From assembly GCA_963931865.1 (NCBI GenBank), contig OZ007507.1, positions 16,005,181 to 16,069,180 of the forward strand: a DNA stretch of 64,000 nt, read 5' to 3'. Positions 22,331 through 34,852 of this stretch are shown here, piece by piece. Each line of letters begins with the position of its first letter. Within the stretch, counting starts at the first letter, position 1. The notes beneath the pieces were generated by a model. That model had not been told where the DNA came from and did no database searches. It was given only the letters and a program-made list of their open reading frames with translations. The stretch is from Axinella damicornis. Taxonomy: Eukaryota; Porifera; Demospongiae; Axinellida; Axinellidae. A program made the translations under genes and the position numbers.

Positions 22331-22958
22331 CCGCGCGCGCATGCGCGAAGCGGGGTTAAGCAATCGGTGTTGTCTGTCAGTCAGTCAGTCAGTCAGTCAG
22401 TCAGTCTGTCATGCGAAAAAAATTGAAATGTCGCCACTATAGACCCTCATAAACCATCGAAAGGGAGTCAAACAATAGCAAATAGCAAAAAAACTGCTCT
22501 ATGTGTACCTGACTGAAGTCAAGGCGCTTCGTTTCGCTGCATTTCGGCTATTTCCTACTTTTCATAACTATTCATAACGTTGGCTCCACCTCTTCGTGAC
22601 CTCAGAGGCCCATCAAAAACAGGACACACAGTGCACTTGGAAATTTCATGCTTCGAGATGACCACTAGGAAACAGTGTTTTCTCACGATTTATGTTCTTC
22701 ACAGACATCGTGGCTACTATTTCGGCTGTTTTTTCCAGCTATTTCCTATTATTCGTAACATTTGGCCCCACCTCTTCAGCTTCACAATATTATATACGGT
22801 AAGCGGTCACTCCCACACCATGGATACGGCCATACACGAACACAGTATACGCGATAGCACCTGTTCGATGTGCATCGGCAGAGATGTCACGTCGATTGTA
22901 ACTGCACTGTATCCTGTAGACGTTCCGCGCGGGGTATGTGTTCTGTGAACACCTCTAG
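22331..22958. mobile_element. Insertion with 5-bp target duplication (TTACC)
   Basis: Present only in copy 2; TTACC flanks both sides (22326-22330, 22959-22963) while copy 1 has one TTACC near 6466. Starts CCGCGCGCGCATGCGCGAAG and contains a TCAG tandem run (about 22377-22405). The right end CACCTCTAG does not mirror the left end, so the mechanism is unclear. No reading frame of note. Confidence 0.8.
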
Positions 22959-23611
22959 TTACCAAAGTGTCCCTTAAAGCATACAATGTGCCTTCCCTTG
23001 CCAACAAAGTGTCCCTAAGAGTTCTAAAGGAGTGTTGGAACCTACATAATAATGCTTGTCTTGAGTTGCTGTCCACTGAGCTAACCCGGAGCAGAAATGC
23101 CCATGCAGCTCAAGAGTGTCTAACCAGCCTCTGTACCGTCTCACCTGTGACGACAGTAAACTGGACGAGGAGCACTGGTAGACTGATATTAGCTACCTAT
23201 TCACTGACCTCAGACCTGTACATGTCCTGCAGAACACCTGGTGTGCTAGACTGGTGTGCAGCATGCACTTAGGCCCCTGTGTTGTGCACATTGGACCGGG
23301 TGCATTGGCAGGGGACATTAAAATTTGACTAACTGGCTGATAGTGTAATATCTATGCAATTACTCGTTCTGCATTGCACTCACTCACTCACTCACGCTCG
23401 CCCCACAATGTGATGCATTCCCCTAGTATTACTTGTCTTGAGTTGCTGTCCTCTGAGGTAAGCAGAAATGTCATCCCATGCAGCTCAAGAGTGGTCTAGA
23501 GGTCTTGTCCAAGTAGGGATTCACACAATGTGCCTTCTTGTCACCAAAGTGCCTCTCACAAACAATAGAGGGTGTTGAACCTTGACCTGTATAGAGTTAC
23601 GATTAGCTGAT

Positions 23612-23990
23612 GGCTGCATGTATATCATGTGACAGTGTTGATTGTTGAATGAGTGTGTGACAAGCATGCATATGCATAATAGAATATTAGCCAGGTGTGT
23701 AGTAATGAGGTTAGTGTACCTACTCACTACAGCTATATAACTGCATGTATATCATGTGACAGTGTTGATTGTTGAATGAGTGTGTGACAAGCATGCATAT
23801 GCATAATAGAATATTAGCCAGGTGTGTAGTAATGAGATTAGTGTACCTACTCACTACAGCTATATAACTGCATGTATATCATGTGACAGTGTTGATTGTT
23901 GAATGAGTTTGTGACAAGCATGCATTTGTGCATAATAGAATATTAGCTAGGTGTGTAGTAATGAGGTTAGTGTACCTACTCACTACAGCT
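23612..23990 (+). repeat. 129-bp tandem repeat, copy 2 (about 3 units)
   Basis: Same unit as at 8059-8776 but unexpanded and without the MITE and LINE. Confidence 0.9.
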
Positions 23991-26033
23991 AGCTACTACC
24001 GTGTCTCATCATAACCAATTTGAAACAGCCACAACAATGCACAAAGGTATGTAGCTAGGCCATGTATGGGTACTATCTAAATGGGGTTTACGCAAATCTT
24101 CCCTACTAGGTCAATGACATCTTAGGCCAATGTTCATCCACCAAGAAATTTTGGACGCAATTACTCCAAGTTAACACTAGCAAAGTTAATTCTATACCAA
24201 GGAATGCGCATGGGTAGACTAGTAGCTAGTTGACTCAGCTGCCCTTTCGAGCATGACTAGTTTTTACCCAATGACAAGAACATGCATGATGCCATCCCCT
24301 CACAGAGAGTAAAAGTAGGGGGGGGGGGGGAGGGTGCTGAACAGCGACTGGCTTGCTGGGCTCAACTACTAGGTCAATAGTGCATAGTGTAGGTAGGAGT
24401 AGTCAGAAGTTTGTGACTGAGATGCAATCACACAACGTTTCAACCTGGGAAAGCAAACCTTGAGGAAGACCTACCAGGTCGAAACCTTGTGTGATTAATT
24501 ATTGCATCTCAGTCATGGAACGTTGGCAGATTCTACTACCATGTAAAAACTTGCACTGAATTTACTTTAATACCATACTCGCATCAATGGCATCTGTGCA
24601 TTTGTGCATTTGTGCATTTGTGCATTTGGCATTGGTGCATTGGTGCTTTGAGCCCGGGCATTCCGTGTATTTGTGAATTCATCTTCTTAAATTGTGCATT
24701 CAGTGTACTTCTTAAATATTTATTGTGCATTCAGCTATTGATGTTTTGTGCTATAGGAGTGACCAAGTCTTTGTCCTGTGACCCACTCCCTTGTGCGTTG
24801 TCAATATTTGGTCTTGATGCCTTTGGATCTATATAATGTGTAAAGTGGCTGTGATTGTAGTGTAGTGCCATTGCAGGTTGTCAGTTGTCATGCAAGTGTT
24901 GTATAAGAAAATTCTAAAGTCTAAAGTCAACTACTCCTTTCGAACCCACTGTGGCAGCATAAATCCATGAGAATTATAGCAATGTCATGATTAGCCAGCA
25001 ACTTTATGTGTAAATCATATGAATGGGATGAGCTTCATCATACAGGCTTATCATTCGATCCTTTGCTGGTTGTAGCTAAACAGAGTGTTGATGTTGGTTG
25101 CAGCTAAACAGAGTGTTGATCATGCTAAATGTTTACGTTTCTGAGGTCATACTTTGTGCAATGCATCCGGTTGAGGCACTCTGGTGGGTGAGCTATTTGT
25201 ACAATGAATTGATAGCTCCATGCAGGATACATCACAATGGACTTGGCAGTCAATAGTTTTCTGATTCGGTTCAGAATTTTCCTTGCATAGATTTTCCATA
25301 CACAGTCAACAATTAAGCTTGACCATGATTTCATTTATGGTCAAGAGATTTGGTGACTCCTAACCAGTCCTGATATAACGGTGGTCGAGAATTGAAGTGA
25401 GCAAGTTGGAAGGAAGTAAATCACATCTAACACCCATATACACAGAGTTCTTTCCAGGATTTGCAGGCAATATGCCATGCATGCCCCACCCAGGCCTGCT
25501 GTATATCATATTCAACTTCTAAAGTATCATGAGTCTTTATCATCCCTAGCATTTTCTTGTAGGTAATCTATGGCATGGCTAATATTTTTTGAGTGTCAAT
25601 GTCAATGTTCTCACTGGAACTCATGCAGTTATGCCTAGAAAGATAATCAGTTTATCTAAAATCAGATTCAGAGAGGACGGTTCAGGTTCTTACTAAGTTA
25701 GTACTTACTGGCTTCTATTCTTAAAATGCAACCAAGCAGTGCTAATCTTACAGACCTCAGAATGCTTCTTTAATAATTTTATTGGAGAGACTTCACACTA
25801 CTACCACCATAGCTAGTCCTATACACATGACTGTAGAGTGAGAGCTCACTGAAACTGAACTAGCCACTCTTGCTGTCAAGCATCACGCAATGCAACCAAT
25901 GATGAGAGTCAAACAGAAATTTGGTAGAAAACTGCAGTTCCTTAAACTGTATGCACTATGCACACATGATTAGTATAATTATAATAGTCAGTTCCAATTT
26001 TAGTTTGTTAGTTGGCATGCATACTGCAGTCCT

Positions 26034-26609
26034 TTACAATATCAGCATCAGCATGGCAACTGCAGCTCCCAGCATGGCAGCAACAGGAAGAGGCTTTGTT
26101 GCTGTGGACACTACAATAGAGAAACAGAAACATACATTACGGATTTAGAATCTGCATTGTAAACTCCATAGTAAAAAATAGATCTTACTGAGTGAGCATG
26201 TATCGGTGCAGCCGGAAGGCTCTAGCTGAGTGTTGACATGGCAACACGTTATGGTCCACCTTTGCGTGCCTTGGCTGAAGAAATCATTATAATGTCGAAG
26301 TAAGACACACATAGCTATAATAATCAAATTGATATGCACATACATGTGTACTCCAGCTGATAATAACTGCTGCATATCCCGTAACGCTGTTGAATACCAG
26401 TTTTGACATTACTGTTGTTTAAGCAACTGCCACCAGCAAGGCAGTCAACGTATCTTTGCTGCACACCACTACGGCAGTCACTGTTAAAGTCTGCCATGGT
26501 AGCGTTCCTTCTAAGCCCATCTTGACAATAGGTGGTGCAGTCTGCATCTGTTTCTTGAGCTGACTGCACAATCAGTGCAGCAAAGATGACTGACACAACT
26601 GCTGCATAC
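26034..26609 (-). CDS. Small secreted Cys-rich protein, probably GPI-anchored
   Basis: Three exons fit by splice signals and phase: about 26343-26609, 26189-26274 and 26034-26110. The N-terminus YAAVVSVIFAALIVQSAQE is a signal peptide. The mature part is rich in cysteine (CTTYC, DCRSG, DCLAGGSC, ICSS; the second exon adds ITCCHVN, GCTDTC), and the last exon ends in AAMLGAAVAMLMLIL and a stop, a hydrophobic tail as in GPI-anchor signals. Estimated length is about 130 residues. The donor of the first exon is uncertain (two candidates within 10 bp), and the first codon is not an ATG in this frame: an AG just before 26609 suggests that the start codon lies in, or is split with, an upstream exon. 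The family is not recognised. Confidence 0.65.
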
Positions 26610-26611
26610 AC

Positions 26612-28186
26612 TGAATTAAAAAGGTAAAGAGAATGGTACTCAAAGTAATATAGAATTACCGTTTATAGTGACTTACTACCTCAGTATGCTGCTTCCGAGG
26701 GGGAAACAATATTATGTAGCCTCTGATGAAATTTTCCCTCTGCATGTCATCTGTTGAATTAAATCTTTGAAATGAATAATATGCCACTGGAGTGTTCTCT
26801 CAGTAGGTTTTGGAGGTGCCATTGAATATCCTGTTACTGAGAAGCTCAGTATGCCTCTATTTTCCACTTGTAAAGATTTGCAATCAAAGAGGATATTCCA
26901 GCACTTGATGAAGCTTCCCAATGCTTTTAGAAGCTATGAAATATGTCCGTTGGATGCAATGATTGAAATAGGGTATTCCAGTGGCATATTTGTGGGTCCT
27001 AACACTTCCCAATTAGCTGTTGGTAACCCCAAGCTACATATACTAAATATCCCCATGAATGTCCTGCTTCCCAATTATAATTTCAAGTGATTTATCCCAG
27101 GTTTCAGGGCCTACTCTGGACATCGGGATGAACAGAGGTATATCACAAATACTTTATCTACATGTCTGTCTGTTGCATACTATCAAAATGGTGGTAGCAG
27201 TCTCTAAGTCTCTTTTGTGGCAGTGTTACATACCATACAGGAAGTGCACTTACCTAATTAGCTATACTTTATTTATACTATTGCATATAGTATAAATTAG
27301 CAACAAAAAAAAACACGTGGCTTGCTAACTTTACCTTAGATAAGTTCCAAGAATCACCTTGAAAGTCTTAATGACCTTGCCATAGCTAGTCATGCAGCTG
27401 GTACGTGCCAATAGTATAAACAAGTAGCTATAATTATTTTGCATTGGAGTATACATATGTATATACTGCTTTACCCACCACTACTCACACCAGTATACTG
27501 ATTAGTAGCTCCACACCAGCAATTTCAGCAATTGGCCACTTGGAATCCCATGTATGCTTGCACAAGTGCTAATGTATTCTGGAAAACACTGCTTAAGCTT
27601 TTACATTATCAATGCTTTCGCCTGTTGTCTTTCACCAAAATGTTATAACTGTTAGCTCTTAGTACCCTCCAGCTCATTTGGAATAGGACTGGTTAGGTAG
27701 CCTAGTTCCCAGGCCCTAATTCTACACCTCCAGTTTTTGACCACTTATACAGTCAGTATGCAAGAATTTAAGCAATCGAAAACTGGAGGGGTAGGAAGGT
27801 CTGGGAACGAAGCAATTAATAGGCACTTGGATTCCAGCAGTTGCATGTAAGCAAGCACATTTGACTAATTATTCATAAGTTTCACCACAACATTGTACAC
27901 AATAATAGCAACTACTCAGACAATAATTTGGACTCTGTATACTGGATCAACTGCTTATTTACATGGAGTATGTGTACAAAACTCTTTGTAGCTAGGTGCA
28001 GAACACAACAATAAATACTATTATTTTGATTAGAGTTTTGTTGTCATGTTCAACTATTTCCAGACAGGCCTGACTAAAACTTCTATATCTAACCAGCTCA
28101 GAGTTGAGCCTCAAATATAACCGTTGCAGTGATGTAGATTTTTTTATATCTGATTCATCCAAACAATTAATTTTGTTTTCATGCAT
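26612..28186. other. Intergenic, no gene recognised
   Basis: AT-rich. A small inverted repeat at about 27700-27820 has ends like CTAGTTCCCAGGCC and GGTCTGGGAACGAAG, with inner arms around CCTCCAGTTTT; similar TAGCCTCGTTCCCAGGC pieces are at 42640, 53325-53383 and 58065. Short frames show no domain. Confidence 0.4.
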
Positions 28187-31100
28187 TCAGCGCCTCACTG
28201 GGCCATAAGCAATGTTCTCCTTCATCTCCAGCAAACTCACTGGCACCGGCTTCACTTCAGCATACAATGGGCCGGACTGATGGCACTCCTCTGAAGGGGT
28301 TCCAACTAGGTGGTTGTTCTTTTTGGTCCTCTTCCTCCGTTTCACGCAGTAATAGGTGCTGCTTGCAGCCAGCAGAACTCCGGCAGAGAAGGATATCACA
28401 GAGGACGATACCACTGAGGAAAGAACAACTGAGATTGCCACACCAGAACCTCCCATGTTAGAACCTGTAGCAAGAAAGAGATTACCTGGCATGTAATGTT
28501 TATCGAAGATCGATTTTAATGCACTTGTGGATACAAAAGGGAATATACATTAAGGTACTAGATACTGCACGCTCAAGTCATGTGCCTGTGAATTCAGGGC
28601 CGTACCTAACTATTAAATGTGGGGGGGGGGGGGGGGGGGGGGGGGGGGCAAATTGCACATCGCAACGCCGAAGGCGGTGCGCAGAGCCGCGAAGCGCCGA
28701 TCAGTCCGCGCGAAGCGCGTAAAATTTTTTTGACGTATTCATTTTAGCGATCAGGAAGCGCTCTCGTAGCATCTCTACGCATTCAGACTTCTGGACACGT
28801 TCCCAGACGCAAAGAAGATTGACCAAGTAACCAGTAAGTATCGATGTGTGGGGCTGTTAGCTTCCTTCTTTTCATCGTCGAAGGATTAGCTACAACCATG
28901 TGGCGCGTGGACAGTCGATTGAACACTGCGTTATTGCTTTATTTTCTAATTATACGTAGCTATATACAGAAACAAAAATAATTGATGTAAAATTAAAATT
29001 GTGTAGCAAGCGTGAACCTAGACTATCTATGACTGCCTTCAGGCTTTCAGCCCGCGAACGGTCAAGCCACTGCTTAGTCGGTACTTGCAGTCAGCATAGC
29101 TGTAGTATCAGAGCAGCGGTAAGTCAGTAAGTGAATGCAAGGAAGTCAAGTTCTCTGGGGGGGCAGTTGCCCCCCCCTGCCCCATAGCTAGGTACGGCCC
29201 TGGAATTCTAACATTCCAGTCATTTGGAGTTAACATCACACCAGCTATATACAGAAGGTCATGCCTGGCTCCACTACATTAATTCAGATCTCCTGTCAGA
29301 GATGCATGTACTTATCTGTCTGTCTGTCTGTCTGCCATGTAAAAAAAATGCAGTCACCCTATAACTGTCAGCTCGGAGCTAGCGTCTTCTGAATTCACCC
29401 AATTCTTACCACAAGTCAACGTATATATTACAGTAACATGTAATGCCACATGCATTCTACCTAGTCATACCTGCTTCTGGACTTGTGCTACTGTGTACGT
29501 CTGGACTACTTCTGAAGGTCCCATTGATAGCTCTTGGAATTTCCACAGCATTGGAGGCACTGCTGGTCAGTACTCTGACTCTATAGCTGTACTCTGTGTT
29601 GATTGTCAAGTCAGTAATGAGTATCTGAACAGTTCGGACAGAAGGAAATTCGGCTGGAAACATACTGCTGCTATGACTGAGGTTATTTCTATCACCCTGT
29701 GCAGTATTCCAGTAAGCAATGTCAATTACTGCGGTACTGACAACATCAAATGTGACTGAGGGTGCAGCTATTGCTGCGAAGATGACGGAGATTGTTGCAT
29801 TGTGTCCCACTGCATTCACTGTGGGATCTTCAGAAATTATGAAAGGAACTGCATTGCAGGGAGTGCATGCATGTACAGATGAAATAATTGTATTGTCAAG
29901 TATAATTATATTGATGTAAAAATATCCTCAGGAGAGCTGGATAAAACTTTAAAGTGAAACTAAGCACAAAATGAACAATTTGAAGAAGCAGAAAGCATGA
30001 CTTTTATTGTGCTAAACATGACGGGACGGACAACTGACAGTGGTACTAATGGTTGGTCGAGGGCGGAACTGAAGACCAATTAACACTGCCCAAGGATGCT
30101 AATCCAATATTAATGAAGTACACCTCATAGCAACAAATTGAATATTGTATGAGGGCTTTCACTGTCAGATTCCCACTTCCTAAAAATTTAATGCATTTGG
30201 CTCCTTTATATAAAGTATATGCTTTTCTCTGGCACCAAAGTGGCCTGTACCGGTGAAAGGGTTAACCACACAGTGAAAGCCCTACTGTTTCGAGCTCGAT
30301 CATTGAACTTACATGTCACTGAAAGACGGCTGCTGCTCATACAGTCACTGGTTGAGAAATTTACAGCTATCGGAACAGACCAGTTGATGTAGGTTCCATA
30401 CTCTAGTGGCTGAACAATGCTGTGAGTTGGTGCAGTCCCTGACCCATTGAGTGAATTTTGTTCTTGGCCATCAACACACAGTGTAATATGGTAACTTGGA
30501 TACACACTGAGGGTAGGCGCATTCTAAGGATTCAAGGAACAATTTTACAGTTTTTGTTGTGGTTAGCTAAAACAACACTACAGTATTAATAGTCACATCT
30601 TAGAATTAGGCTATAGCAGCCATTGAAAGTCCTAGGCAACCCTTGCATGAGGCACATTTGTGCTGGGTAACTTCTCAGAATCAAACTCATTATATTATGT
30701 TAACTTTCTAACTTGATGTACCTATATACTAACTATATACTAGCTTCAGAATGTTAGCCATAATACATATTAGTGCAGCTGGCTTTCTGTGAAATTATAC
30801 ACATGATGTACCTCCCAGGCAAGATGGAGTCTTATTGCGGTGTCATACATCACACTCAGTTGCAGAGTTCCTGGCCCAGGAAAACCTGCATGCAGCCGTG
30901 TACATAAATAAACTTACGAGCACCATTTTAGGTTTCTGTATAACTCTATGGTAATTGCAAAACCTGGAGGGAGGGATCACCTGAGAATTACACCTACATA
31001 CAGGATCACATGCTCTATACGGTAATTGTAAAATGTATGGAGGTGCATGGGTACCACCTGAGAGTGGAAGGTTAAATATGCCTATACGTAGATGCATGAG

Positions 31101-33668
31101 TATGCATGCATGTGACTACGTGTGACATATATAGAGCATATATATAATATAGTCAGGGATGTACACACCAGCACAAAGCCTTACCACTTTGTGCTGGGAT
31201 AAAACTGACAGTTCCGCTTGTGTCCCTTGGTCCAGTCAGTGTATAGACTGGAATAACAGTGAACGTGTGTCTTAGGCAACACTCATTGGAGAGAGTGTTA
31301 ACAGCTGCAAATGTGTCTATTGCAGACGTATTCCGACTGCCACTTTCAGTGATTATATCCAGATGGTAATTCGTAATGCACGGTAGTGTTCCAGTTGGCA
31401 GGTCCCACTTGAGTGCAACCCATTTGGGACACACCCCCTGAAATGAGTTGCCTATAACAATCAGTGGGTCTGGAACTGTGGGAAATATAATCACACTCTC
31501 ATAATAGTATGTCATTCCATAAGCATATTTATGCAAAGCAAAAGCAGAGCAAAGTACAGCCAAATAGTAACTAAATGTTACTACAAAATAATTAGTCTAG
31601 TGAATAAGCAATATTCAACTGCATGCATAGTAACTGTTCTTACCACAACTTTCAACCATCTCTACTTTGTGTACTTCCAGCAATAGTAAATAGGATGCCT
31701 CACTGCATGACTAGTACTCATGTAGTTACATTTATTCAAGCTCAATCACTAGCAGTATAGAGAGCAATCCCAACAATAATTACCTGTTGCCAACCTTGGT
31801 ACCCAGCTTGAAACTTGAAGCCAAGCTACCATTACCTTAAGTTCTAGAGATTTTACTGAGTGGTCGTTCATAGTACACACATTAAAAGAAATACACATGC
31901 AACAGTAGCTATAGTGTGCTATTAGTAGTTGTGTGGCTGCAATCATTATATAATCACTACTGTATTTTATTAAATGCTTACCTATAAGCTTTACAGTGTT
32001 GTTTTGGGTTTCCCGATTGCGATGCTGACACAAGACAGTGGTGCCATTGAGACCTTCTGTGGCAGTGACTGTTGCCGTCGATTCAATGTAGCGGGATGTA
32101 CCACGTACTAACACTCTGACAGCAAACTGAAATGGGTCGTCTGAGGCCATCATGTCATACTGAGTAAGAGTTCGAGAGATGCTAAGGGATGGGACCATCC
32201 ATTGATGTGTACTAGAAGGAATTGTGCATGTGAATGTCACATTCTGCCCAGGACATGCACTCTCCACACTGGACTGCAGCCGTGTCCCAGAAACTGAAAC
32301 TGCATTTGAGAGAATCCAATACAATAATTATAGCTGTTATTGTTTATACATGCAACTTGTCCCAACTTGAACTCAATGTGTAAGCAATGCATGGTCAGTA
32401 AATGTCTGCCATGCATGCATGGTGGGTGGTCTTACTCTTGGTGTTGACACCAATGTGTAAGTGACCATGCATCAAGATAGAAAATTATAGCAATTGCCAT
32501 ACAAATAATTGTCTAGGTATAAATGTGTTTTATTGATCAAGTCGGACTGCTAGGCATTCCCAATTAATTTCATCTAAGATTGCAAGTATACTATGGTCTT
32601 CAGGTACAGTTTGTTCTGCATAATACGTACATATGAACAACTTGCAGGCGTAGCTATAGGTAGGTACACCTTGTACGCATTAAAATTAAACTCTACATGG
32701 ATCATGTGTACACCATTGATAACTGGTGTTCAGGGGTTCAATATGGGGATTTCGGGCCTCAGGGAGTATTCCATGCACGAACCTCCATATATCACTACCT
32801 CTCATGGTCAGAGGAGGGAGGATACGATCACATGATGCACTATTAATTGCGAATCAGTGAGCTCGTAAGTATAGGCTGTACACTTGCACTGCACTGCAAA
32901 GTCGATTTAGTTGGGGCACCCTCTGCCGATTTTGAAGATTGTGCAATCGCAGTACATGATACTCAGTAGAGCATTTACAGATCGAGCGCCCTGGTGTAGT
33001 CCACTGCTATGACGAAGTATACATTTTATATGCATTCAAGAATGCTAGGAATGATAACTAACCACGTGATTTGGTCAAGACATAACGTCATGTCCTCCCT
33101 CATCTGTCATGGTTTAATCCTTTATGATCGATCTGATGACCTCTTACTAGTACATTGTGAGGGTTAGTATACAAACAACCTCTACAAGCAAAGGTGATGT
33201 CATGCATAAGTCTCTTTAAACAAGTCTCAGGTTTACATCTGTCACTAGCTATAGCCATTAAATATAGCTGGTCATCACTTGCCATGGCCATGGAAATCGA
33301 ATTAGTACATTAATGGTGAGTCATTCATGGCTATGACATTCAAACTGGAGGTGTATGGGATTAGCTACTGAAAAGCATGTAAAATTTGATCCATGCATGC
33401 CTGTAAATGATTACTATCCAGCCAAGTGAGAGTCAGTGAAAATGCTTGTAGTATAATCTGTATAGCATGATGTCAGTTGTGTCTATAGCTGTAGCACACA
33501 TGCACGAATTAAGGTTTAAAGGCTATAGGAGTAAGACAACAACCTCCATGCAGTCAACCGTATGTGATCATCAAATACCCTTGGGTTCGCTATACGAAAA
33601 GTCGGCTCTAACTAACCACAAATCCACCCGAACAAGAGCAGAGATGTGGTCCATGGGGAGCTCGCCAT
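28187..33668 (-). CDS. Ig/FN3 transmembrane receptor with ITIM-like tail (receptor A)
   Basis: Seven exons join in phase to 533 residues: 33617-33668, 31982-32299, 31185-31475, 30812-30885, 30313-30523, 29471-29848, 28187-28464. Residues 1-17 are a signal peptide (SLLLFGWIC). The Ig-like domain (18-123) has C42, W51 and C108 and an extra C33 in ACPGQ. Three FN3-like domains follow: 124-220, 221-316 (split by a phase-0 intron, start LQLSVMYDTAIRLHLAWE) and 317 to about 425. A membrane segment at about 450-482 precedes KRRKRTKK and a short tail with Y509 (PLYAEV) and Y528 (IAYGPV, which fits the ITIM consensus I/V/L/S-x-Y-x-x-V/L/I). It is a cell-surface recognition or adhesion receptor by design; ligand unknown. 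The start exon lies beside a GC-rich promoter. Exon joins are by eye. Confidence 0.8.
28595..29202. mobile_element. Intronic element with CAGGGCCGTACCTA termini and G28 run
   Basis: Perfect 14-bp termini CAGGGCCGTACCTA / TAGGTACGGCCCTG, flanked by GAATT on both sides (28590-28594, 29203-29207). A run of 28 G (28621-28648) near one end faces a C-rich block near the other (about 29160-29180). It lies in the last intron of receptor A. Same style as 7544-7869 (CAGGG ends, 5-bp duplication). Confidence 0.85.
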
Positions 33669-33897
33669 CGATCGCCAGACCGCCAGCCGCGCGCCGTATA
33701 TAGCCGATGTGGGCGCGGAGTCTGGGACCATGCAATCCGGAATGGAAACAGTGGCGAAACCCGCTCGCTCAAAATGTATAGGGGTGGGGCTCAGTGGCAT
33801 TACTAATTAATTGAATTTACGTCACGTCGCGGTAAATTAGCTAGCTAGTAAACTTCCGGGAATTTAATTACAGCGCACGGCCACTTCCTGTCCGAAA
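33669..33897. promoter_or_regulatory. Head-to-head promoter region
   Basis: 229 bp separate the ATG of receptor A (minus, 33668) from an ATG-initiated exon on plus (33898). The interval and its edges are much richer in CpG than the surroundings (CGATCGCC, CCGCGCGCCG, CGCTCGC). A TATATAGCC at about 33698 may or may not matter. Bidirectional use is inferred. Confidence 0.55.
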
Positions 33898-33980
33898 ATG
33901 GCGTTTTCTACACCGTGCAGTTCAAGCGATGTTATTTCTCTCCTCGAAGATGGCGAAGGGTCGGGCTACACTGTTTCGAG
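33898..33980 (+). CDS. First coding exon of an unidentified plus-strand gene
   Basis: An ATG in good context (GAAAATGGCG) opens 27 codons (MAFSTPCSSSDVISLLEDGE...) that end at a strong donor GAG|GTAAGT in phase 2. It is GC-richer than its surroundings, like a CpG-type promoter exon. I could not find the next exon: 34274-34852 is a MITE, and the next recognisable exons (CXXC protein) are on the other strand. The peptide has no recognised domain. Confidence 0.45.
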
Positions 33981-34273
33981 GTAAGTAGGAGTATGGTTGT
34001 AGTAATGGCTACCTAATCATGGTCGAAGACGGCGAGCATAAAGGGAATTAGCGATTTAGTGTGCTCATGTTGACCTTTTTTGTAAGGTCAAAAGTGGTGT
34101 TCAAGGGAATATCTTCTTCCTGGGGGCTGGAACACGGCTGTTAGGGCTAATAGCAGTTAGCTATGGGTATACTGAACTAGCAGAGTAAATTTTAAGCTTG
34201 TGGATGAAGGTTACTAGAAATGGCACCAGCTTTTATAACCCTGATCTGGATGATCTCTCAATACATGTATTGA

Positions 34274-34852
34274 TTAAGGTTACGGGATCCCTGCGCGCGG
34301 ATACGCGCACCGTATACTTAATTAAGCGCTATTTCATAGTTTTTTGTCACCAAAAAGAAAGCCGTGTGATCCGACCTGGACTTGGAAGACCGTGTTGAAA
34401 TAGGCACAAACAGTATAGAAAGGGCCAGACGAAGCGTTTTTGTAAATACTGATGACCGTTCCAAAGTTATACGACGCTGTATTCCAAAGAAGGGAGTCAA
34501 GATGGCGGTTATTCGCACTCAAGAGTCGTTCTTTCGAGAACTGCTCAACCTAGCCACAAAACGCTTACGTCCCGCCCTAGAGCTTCCTATGGCGTGTCTC
34601 CTAACAGTAGAATCGAGTTGCTGGCGGTCTTCGCACTGGAGATTTTTGGTGAATAGTTTGCTGGAATCGATTTAACCAGCGTATGACGGCTACAGTGTGA
34701 GCTGCTGTAATGATGTTTGGTCTGCATGTTGACTACCCTCCCTGCTTTGTGTCCAGTAAGTTTGATTTCGCTAGCTTACTTTCTGTGCGAGAAAGACGGG
34801 GTTGAAGAAATTGTCTGGCCACGCCCACCACGCGACAATCCCGTAACCTTAA
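34274..34852. mobile_element. TTAA-target MITE (GGTTACGGGAT termini), second copy
   Basis: TTAA at both ends (34274-34277, 34849-34852) with GGTTACGGGAT / ATCCCGTAACC... termini, the right end varying slightly (CGACAATCCCGTAACC). Shares ends with 13743-14177, but the interior is mostly different. Frames inside are not genes. Confidence 0.8.

Larger units (their letters stand above)
19254..25759 (+). other. Tandem duplication, copy 2
   Basis: Head-to-tail second copy of the block that starts at 4081. The ~95 bp before its start (19158-19253, from CAGATTCAGAGAGGACGG to CAGACCTCA) reappear at its right end (25663-25759), as expected for a tandem duplication. Without its own two insertions the unit is about 5.3 kb, which approximates the ancestral segment. 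Confidence 0.9.

Noticed and set aside
4081..25759. Two copies as unmerged haplotypes in the assembly
   Set aside because: Considered because the copies are so alike, but the internal junction carries a fused sequence (right-end sequence joined to left-end sequence), as expected for a true tandem duplication. Long reads would settle it.
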